Shown here: piece by piece, positions 59,274 to 64,000 of the stretch
Layout of the letters: the number at the start of each line of letters is the position of its first letter
How positions within the stretch are numbered: position 1 is the stretch's first letter
NCBI GenBank assembly: GCA_027489965.1
Contig: JAIXZA010000013.1
Location: 52,751 to 116,750, forward strand
Source: Verrucomicrobiaceae bacterium
GTDB taxonomy: Bacteria > Verrucomicrobiota > Verrucomicrobiia > Verrucomicrobiales > Verrucomicrobiaceae
Length of the DNA stretch: 64,000 nt
Direction of reading: 5' to 3'
The notes under the pieces: model-generated
Told to the model about the DNA's origin: nothing
Databases searched by the model: none
What the model saw: only the letters and a program-made list of their open reading frames with translations
Translations under genes and position numbers: made by a program

Positions 59274-60068
59274 ATGAATCGCCAAGAAAATCTGGAATCC
59301 TTTTTTCGTGACGGAAAGACCGTCATCCTGCCTGTGGACCACGGCTGCGCCATCCCTGTCCCAGGATTGGCCAATCCCTTTGAATTGATCGAGCGGGTCA
59401 GTCCCTATGTGGATGGTTATGTCATGAATCTCGGTTTGGCCATGCGTGCGGCTGACTCGATGGCTGGTAAGGGGATCTGTCTGCGCACGGATGTCTATAA
59501 TACCCGGATGGAAGGCGATGGCGCTGGTAGCATCAATGTTTATGGCGTCGAGGAGGCCGAAATGGTCGGCGCGAATGCCGTGATGAACATGCTTTACCCG
59601 AACTCCATCAGTGAGCGGGTGAATTTTCAAGAAGTGGCTGATTTGATCCGCACCAGCCTGGATCTGGACATTCCGACCATTATCGAAGCACTGCCTTATG
59701 GTCTGGGTCAGACGGACAAATACACTTTAGACAACATCCAGTTCGCCACACGCCTCGCCGCTGAGCTGGGTGCAGATGTGGTGAAGACACCGTATCCGAT
59801 TGATTGCAAACCAGGCGACTTCCGCCGTGTCACCGAGTCCTGCTTTGTTCCTGTGATCATTCTAGGGGGTGCCAACATCAACGACGACGCCAGCCTGCTG
59901 AAGATGGTCGAAGACGCCATGGATGCTGGTGCCGCCGGCATCGCCATCGGTCGCAATGTCTGGCAGCATCGCAATCCAGCCGCCATCGCACGCAGCCTTG
60001 CAGCCATCGTGCATGAAGAGGCCTCAGCGCTGGAAGCCTTGGCTCTGCTGAAAGAACCGCTGCGCTAG
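59274..60068 (+). CDS. Class I fructose-bisphosphate aldolase (DhnA/LsrF-type)
   Basis: A 264-residue (beta/alpha)8 aldolase of the DeoC/LacD/DhnA group, which forms a Schiff base with its substrate. VILPVDHGCAIPVPGL (17-32) is the conserved start; Lys171 in GADVVKTPYP is the expected Schiff-base lysine; VPVIILGGAN (192-201) and GAAGIAIGRNVWQH (219-232) form the phosphate-binding loops. Sugar-phosphate cleavage in glycolysis or gluconeogenesis is the commonest role, but LsrF-like thiolases and transaldolase-type DhnA enzymes share these motifs. The secreted small protein gene follows after 24 bp. Confidence 0.88.
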   Translation: MNRQENLESFFRDGKTVILPVDHGCAIPVPGLANPFELIERVSPYVDGYVMNLGLAMRAADSMAGKGICLRTDVYNTRMEGDGAGSINVYGVEEAEMVGANAVMNMLYPNSISERVNFQEVADLIRTSLDLDIPTIIEALPYGLGQTDKYTLDNIQFATRLAAELGADVVKTPYPIDCKPGDFRRVTESCFVPVIILGGANINDDASLLKMVEDAMDAGAAGIAIGRNVWQHRNPAAIARSLAAIVHEEASALEALALLKEPLR

Positions 60069-60092
60069 TTCTGTTACGGTTTTCCCCCACTT

Positions 60093-60737
60093 ATGAAAGC
60101 CTCTGCCTTTGTCAGTTTGTTTCTCTTCTCGTCTCTCGCTTATGCAGGTGAGATGAAGACTTTTTCTCTGAAAGCCGATGATTGGGCCGAGGGAGACGTG
60201 CCCAAGGAAGTCTTCGTGGTCGAAGGTACCGTCAAGATCGCTGCGAAAGACGGCAATAAAGCCATCATGATCGACGGCACTCCCATCGTAGATGCCTGTG
60301 CACAGCTCGCGATCTCCGCAGCCGGTGAGTCCAGCATTCAAGCACGCGTCTTTGCCAGCAAACGTGCGCGCTCCATGCCAAAATTCGGTCTTAGCGTGCA
60401 TGGCATGAGCGGCTATCGCCTGCTGATCAATGCAGCTAAAAAACAACTCGAACTCGTGAAGGCCGATGTTGTGGTCGCCAGTGTACCCTACACCTGGACG
60501 AGTGAAGTCTGGGTGCAGATGAAACTGGAAGTGAAGCATGGCGAAGGCGATGCGTGGATCATCACGGGTAAAGTCTGGCCTGCCAATGCTACCGAACCTG
60601 CTGAGGCAACAGTCAAGGCTGATGACAAAGGCCTGAAAGGACAAGGCAAAGTCGGAGTTTGGGCTACACCTTACTCCGAGACGCCTGTGTATTTCGATGA
60701 CATTGAGGTGAAATTAGAACTGGCACCTAAGGCGTAA
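60093..60737 (+). CDS. Secreted beta-sandwich protein of unknown function
   Basis: A 214-residue protein with a signal peptide (MKASAFVSLFLFSSLAYA). The mature part is beta-rich: IAAKDGNKAIMIDGTPIVDA, FGLSVHGMSGYRLLINAAKK, WVQMKLEVKHGEGDAWIITG and the ending VYFDDIEVKLELAPKA resemble LamG/DUF1080-like domains with a terminal FDDIxV strand. No catalytic residues are recognised. It is 24 bp after the aldolase gene but its export signal suggests a separate role. Confidence 0.72.
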   Translation: MKASAFVSLFLFSSLAYAGEMKTFSLKADDWAEGDVPKEVFVVEGTVKIAAKDGNKAIMIDGTPIVDACAQLAISAAGESSIQARVFASKRARSMPKFGLSVHGMSGYRLLINAAKKQLELVKADVVVASVPYTWTSEVWVQMKLEVKHGEGDAWIITGKVWPANATEPAEATVKADDKGLKGQGKVGVWATPYSETPVYFDDIEVKLELAPKA

Positions 60738-60766
60738 ATTTTTTTGGCAAAAAGAGCAGTTTTAAG

Positions 60767-60794
60767 TTGCCTCCACTTCAACCTCTGTTACAAT
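60767..60794 (+). promoter_or_regulatory. Putative sigma-70-type promoter of tRNA-Asp
   Basis: TTGCCT (60767-60772), 16-bp spacer and TACAAT (60789-60794) lie 23 bp before the mature tRNA start, a usual spacing for a tRNA leader. Predicted by eye only. Confidence 0.5.
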
Positions 60795-60817
60795 CTCGTC
60801 CCACGTTTCTGGATACT

Positions 60818-60894
60818 GGAGCGGTAGCTCAATTGGTTAGAGCGCCAGCCTGTCACGTTGGAGGTTGCGGGTTCAAGTCCCGTCCGTTCCGCCA
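60818..60894 (+). tRNA. tRNA-Asp (anticodon GTC)
   Basis: A 77-nt cloverleaf with CCA encoded. Acceptor arms GGAGCGG (60818-60824) and CCGTTCC (60884-60890) pair with one G-T; the anticodon stem CCAGC/GTTGG encloses loop CTGTCAC with anticodon GTC; the T-loop GTTCAAGTC is canonical. Confidence 0.97.
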
Positions 60895-60900
60895 GAAGTG

Positions 60901-60940
60901 AAAAGGGCCCATTCAGCAATGAGTGGGCCTTTTGCTTTTT
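60901..60940 (+). terminator. Intrinsic terminator after tRNA-Asp
   Basis: AAAAGGGCCCA (60901-60911) pairs with TGGGCCTTTT (60924-60933) with one bulged G and a 12-base loop, followed by a T-rich stretch (TTTGCTTTTT). Confidence 0.85.
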
Positions 60941-60973
60941 ATGAAGTAAGCTTTCAAAAATAGCCCAAACGCC

Positions 60974-61360
60974 ATGCCTCCTTCATCCGATCATCAGCAC
61001 GACCTCGACATTGCCAAAGTCGCTCAGCGCTCCAAGGACATTGAGGCTAAGTTACCCAAGCTGAAAGACTGGATGGACCAAGGCCTGAGCATCCTGGCGC
61101 TGGTGAAAGACTACTGGAACGGCAGCTACCGTGAAGTGCCCTATTGGGTCATCAGCGCTGCCGCTTTAGCTCTGCTCTACGTGCTGAATCCAGCCGATGT
61201 TCTGCCAGACGTTATTGTCGGCGTCGGCTACCTCGATGATGCTACCGTCGTCGCCTTCTGTCTGAAGCTGATCGAAAAGGAACTGGAGAAATACAAAGCC
61301 TGGCAGCTGGCGCAGAAGTCTGCTGCCGAGCAAAATTTGAAAACTCGGCCTAGTGCGTAA
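60974..61360 (+). CDS. DUF1232 (YkvA-type) membrane protein
   Basis: A 128-residue protein. The central YVISAAALALLYVLNPADV-like region contains the DUF1232 hallmark LLYVLNPADVLPDVIVGVG followed by YLDDATVVAFCL. DUF1232 proteins have one or two hydrophobic helices and occur widely, with no proven function; some are encoded near restriction or toxin genes, but not here. The charged N-terminus (KVAQRSKDIEAKLPKLKDW) is helical. The 3' end overlaps the convergent hypothetical gene by 11 bp. Confidence 0.85.
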   Translation: MPPSSDHQHDLDIAKVAQRSKDIEAKLPKLKDWMDQGLSILALVKDYWNGSYREVPYWVISAAALALLYVLNPADVLPDVIVGVGYLDDATVVAFCLKLIEKELEKYKAWQLAQKSAAEQNLKTRPSA

Positions 61361-61658
61361 TCTTCCAACTGCCGTCCTGGTGAATATAATGAAGGGCAGT
61401 TTCGTAGAGCCTTGAGTCGTTTGGGATACGATAGAAAAATCGGTAGGACACGCCTACCACCTCTCGCTCTTCAGCCACAACGCGCTCAATGCTGTAAGTC
61501 GGATGTTCTCTCAGGAAGTCTCTGACTGCTTCAAATTCCTCTGGCGCACCCATGGGGACAGTGAGGCCAACGACGAACAGGATCAATGCAAAGGCTAAGA
61601 TAGCGAAGATGGCAAAAGTGATCCAAAGAGCCTTGGTGTTTCTCGGTTGTTTGTTCAT
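61350..61658 (-). CDS. Small single-helix membrane protein, 102 aa
   Basis: The start at 61658 gives MNKQPRNTKALWITFAIFAI, a short basic end before one membrane helix (to about residue 34). The remaining 70 residues are soluble and polar (YSIERVVAEEREVVGVSYRF), ending HQDGSWKITH, which suggests a small periplasmic alpha/beta domain. No family is recognised. A longer frame to 61688 is possible but would place extra residues before the positive end. Confidence 0.55.
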   Translation of the reverse strand: MNKQPRNTKALWITFAIFAILAFALILFVVGLTVPMGAPEEFEAVRDFLREHPTYSIERVVAEEREVVGVSYRFFYRIPNDSRLYETALHYIHQDGSWKITH

Positions 61659-61757
61659 TGTTTGAGTGTTTGGCGCCACCATTCCCAACCTACGACTGCC
61701 CTACCAGGCAATCATTTTCAGCTTGGCTTTCGTCCTTCTATCCGCTGGAATCAACGT

Positions 61758-62438
61758 ATGAATGAGCCAGAAAAACCAAAGAAGGGCTGGGGCTGGCTGC
61801 AGTGGGGCGTGGTGATCCTTGTTTTGCTGTTCTCTATACTTTTGACCTTCGATATGGTTAGCCCGATGTCTGATCAGATATCGAAGGCGAATCAGACGTC
61901 ATCTTCTAACAACTGCCGCCAAATCATCATGGCGATGAAGATCTGGGCACAGGAGCACAATGGAGCTTATCCCGATTCTGGAATAGGTGACGGCGCGTCT
62001 GCGAATGGGGTCTTTCGAAAACTCGTTCAAGAGGAGATCATTCTGGATGAGCGGATCTTCGGAGGTAAACAAAGCCCTTTCCAGCCAGATGGGTATATTG
62101 GCCAGGCACCTGAGTTTTTAGAAGCCGTGGCAGCAGGTGAGAACCACTGGATGATGATTGCGGGACAAAATATCAAATCAGGAGGGACGCGTCCGCTAGT
62201 CTTTGAGAATGCCCTGAAGCCCGTCTGGCCTCTTGCTTGGCTTCCGCATCATTATCTTCAGCGCGGTCGGACCTGGCGGAATGGTAAAATCATCATTGGT
62301 AGAAACGACGGCAGTGTGAATGTGGAGACGCTGGAAAAGCATTCGGGAGAGCTTAGGCTTTCCGACTCGACTTTGAAGGCTTTTGGAATGCCTAGTCTCA
62401 CCGACATCAAAGTCCTCGACATCGAAGAGAAAAAATAA
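61758..62438 (+). CDS. Pseudopilin-like membrane-anchored protein
   Basis: A 226-residue protein beginning MNEPEKPKKGWGWLQWG, with one membrane helix (WGVVILVLLFSILLTFDMV), then SNNCRQIIMAMKIWAQEHNGAYPD, the consensus found after the hydrophobic helix in type II/IV pseudopilins of Planctomycetes and Verrucomicrobia (CxxNLxxIxxAxxxYxxxHxGxYP). The C-terminal part contains IGRNDGSVNVET, similar to the DGS segment of DUF1559-type proteins. Upstream frame to 61647 lacks such features, so the ATG at 61758 is chosen. Confidence 0.7.
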   Translation: MNEPEKPKKGWGWLQWGVVILVLLFSILLTFDMVSPMSDQISKANQTSSSNNCRQIIMAMKIWAQEHNGAYPDSGIGDGASANGVFRKLVQEEIILDERIFGGKQSPFQPDGYIGQAPEFLEAVAAGENHWMMIAGQNIKSGGTRPLVFENALKPVWPLAWLPHHYLQRGRTWRNGKIIIGRNDGSVNVETLEKHSGELRLSDSTLKAFGMPSLTDIKVLDIEEKK

Positions 62439-62526
62439 CCGCCCATTCTTTATCCCGCCGCTTAAGTTGTGAAGTTCCAACGACACCAGGCTTTAACTTT
62501 TATATTGGTTCACAGAGCCATTAATC

Positions 62527-63945
62527 TTAATAGCGCCATCCAGCATCAAGTGAAAGGGATCCCGAATAAAAAGGCTGAGACTGACTTGCAGAAGTTCCAG
62601 GAGAACGGAAATGGAAAAAACCACCTCCCAAACCGAGCCCTGGAATAATCATACCACGAAAGTGAACTAGCTGAAAGGTTTTCGCACCATTCTCTCTAAT
62701 TTCAAACAGCTTGAACTGGCCTGTGAAAAATCCAGTCGGCGCATAAATATCCATTTTAAAATCACGCTGATCATCCGCAGGAAATAAGGATCGGTGATTT
62801 GGCAGTAATTGAAAAGGCACATCGGTTTGCTCAAACATACTTGAAAAAGCATTGCCTGCCGAGAGCGACATTATACTGACTGCTTCATCCTGAATTTGTA
62901 ATAGGGGACGAGCTGTAGGTTGAAAATATAATTCGCCTCTGACAGACGCAAGAGTGCTGATCTGTCTTCCTGCTAGAAATCGTCTTTTGGAGTTAGCGGG
63001 AAGCTCCCATAAAAGATTGCCCCTGACCAGATCATTTCTCATTCCATCCCAAGCATTGGACGAAATGTTAAGCGTCCCCATTAACAGCCCATTATTTTGA
63101 GGATGTGGTACGTTAAAAATTAGATTGACGCCATATCCCCCAACAACAGGCATCGATCCAGCGATACCTGAACCATCTGGCATCGTTCCGATTACATTCA
63201 ATCTCCCAAAATTCTGCACAGGTTTCATGCTCATAAAACCATTACCAAGAGCGAACTCTGAACCATCTGTAACTCCGCATTCAATGATTGCAGTGACCAT
63301 GCCTTTGTGACGAACTCTATCTGTCAATTTTGGATCACGAGCGGAGTGTAGTTCACAAGACATGGGCGGAGCGGACTCGCCGGAAGCAAGCTGGGTCGAG
63401 TCGATAAGCTCTACTCTAAATTCAGGACTAAGATTGAATTCGCCGTCAGCTGAAATTTTCAGTTCCAGTCGAGCGACACCTCGTGGCGGAGTGAGTCGGT
63501 GATTGTGGCTGAAAATGTCATTCCTCAACCTCAATATACCAGTTAGTGGCCAGCGGTGCATACCTAAACGCAACAAGCCTGTGTAAGCCCCATTTGAGGA
63601 CATCTGAAGTTCCAGAATACCAGATGCTAACGCCGGAGCCTTTTTATATGTAGACCCGTATACATTACCAGCATATAGGCCCGGACGAATGATCGGCAGT
63701 GGATTCAAAGGATCATCAACTACGATGATCGAACGACATGTATCAGCAAGACCCTTCTTATCAAAAACTTGCCAAATTACTGTGTAAAGTCCTCGCTTCG
63801 TTGTTACCCCATCGAAACCTCTGGCTACACCATCCCAAGTAATGCCGTGAGGTAGACCTGACACCTTAACAATGGGTTCTTCCAATTCGTAATAGTCGAT
63901 ACTGAGGTGGACCCCGTTCTTCGGCCAGGATTGCGTGAAATTAAG
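62527..63945 (-). CDS. Secreted-type multidomain protein, 5' end disrupted or outside window
   Basis: The frame is open from 63945 (in-frame TAA at 63946-63948) to the stop at 62527; the first usable start is a TTG at 63885, yet protein-like sequence (SWPKNGVHLSIDYYELEEP) lies upstream of it. Another frame from 64000 reads PPLITETNITSSCERYNLIS before losing sense near 63940, which suggests a single frameshift in a longer gene that continues beyond the window. Domains: an Ig-like/PIG-type segment (KVSGLPHGITWDGVARGF), then beta domains with GLYAGNVYGS, NGAYTGLLRLG, GFFTGQFKLFE and a final HFRGMIIPGLGLGGGFFHF. The same domain types occur in the protein at 22103-23956. Confidence 0.6.
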   Translation of the reverse strand, partial: LNFTQSWPKNGVHLSIDYYELEEPIVKVSGLPHGITWDGVARGFDGVTTKRGLYTVIWQVFDKKGLADTCRSIIVVDDPLNPLPIIRPGLYAGNVYGSTYKKAPALASGILELQMSSNGAYTGLLRLGMHRWPLTGILRLRNDIFSHNHRLTPPRGVARLELKISADGEFNLSPEFRVELIDSTQLASGESAPPMSCELHSARDPKLTDRVRHKGMVTAIIECGVTDGSEFALGNGFMSMKPVQNFGRLNVIGTMPDGSGIAGSMPVVGGYGVNLIFNVPHPQNNGLLMGTLNISSNAWDGMRNDLVRGNLLWELPANSKRRFLAGRQISTLASVRGELYFQPTARPLLQIQDEAVSIMSLSAGNAFSSMFEQTDVPFQLLPNHRSLFPADDQRDFKMDIYAPTGFFTGQFKLFEIRENGAKTFQLVHFRGMIIPGLGLGGGFFHFRSPGTSASQSQPFYSGSLSLDAGWRY

Positions 63946-64000
63946 TTATAGCGTTCACAGCTTGAGGTGATGTTTGTTTCGGTTATCAGAGGAGGCATCG

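Overview
The window reads as a chromosomal segment of a Verrucomicrobiota bacterium, probably of the Verrucomicrobiaceae (Prosthecobacter/Verrucomicrobium-like). The evidence is the gene mix: a planctomycete-type cytochrome c/DUF1549/DUF1553 protein, a DUF1800 + DUF1501 pair, a secreted DUF1080 protein, a twin-arginine Gfo/Idh/MocA oxidoreductase, many long secreted proteins with Asp-rich calcium-type repeats, and few clear Shine-Dalgarno sites. The genus is inference; no rRNA is present. The only RNA gene seen is one tRNA-Asp.

Layout. 1-2040: end of a PfkB sugar kinase, then menB preceded by an unusual pair of inverted arrays of 10-bp repeats, then a small hypothetical gene. 2605-13307: a visibly more A/T-rich island of about 10 kb, bounded on both sides by a repeated element that contains a decayed copy of the 3' end of menB. 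Inside it, all on the minus strand, are a short truncated gene with a fibronectin-III-like tail, an outer-membrane barrel, a secreted alpha/beta hydrolase, an OLD-family ATPase whose TOPRIM nuclease domain is split by an in-frame TAA directly followed by ATG, and a 1448-residue SIR2 + NTPase-like protein. The last two look like an anti-phage defence cassette and are the most interesting part of the window. 13434-18054: a frameshifted small repeat protein, a membrane-anchored coiled-coil/SUMF1 protein and a protein with 20 tandem 15-residue Asp-rich repeats. 18125-30721: a helical-repeat protein and an exopolysaccharide-type set (GT4 glycosyltransferase, O-antigen polymerase/ligase, asparagine synthase-like amidotransferase, a natural tandem fusion of two GT4 enzymes), interrupted by a secreted multidomain protein and a frameshifted gene. 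30937-43467: mainly housekeeping genes (leuD, gcvH, FHA protein, cytidine deaminase, an apparently exported glutamate racemase homologue, nucleoside-type MFS carrier, SLC13 permease). 43622-55933: large secreted proteins (PSCyt/PSD1; DUF1800 + DUF1501 + pseudopilin-like operon) with gpsA between them. 56227-64000: a lyase-like lipoprotein, an M3 peptidase, a class I aldolase, tRNA-Asp with promoter and terminator, a DUF1232 protein, a pseudopilin-like protein, and a broken or partial paralogue of the secreted protein at 22103-23956.

How it fits together. The core genes are ordinary. The accessory signal is concentrated in the menB-tail island. Several genes outside it (13434, 24150, 62527) also carry single-base frameshifts, so either this genome tolerates decay in secreted-protein genes or the assembly has some indel errors. 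Functions are assigned from motifs and family memory only; no database search was possible.
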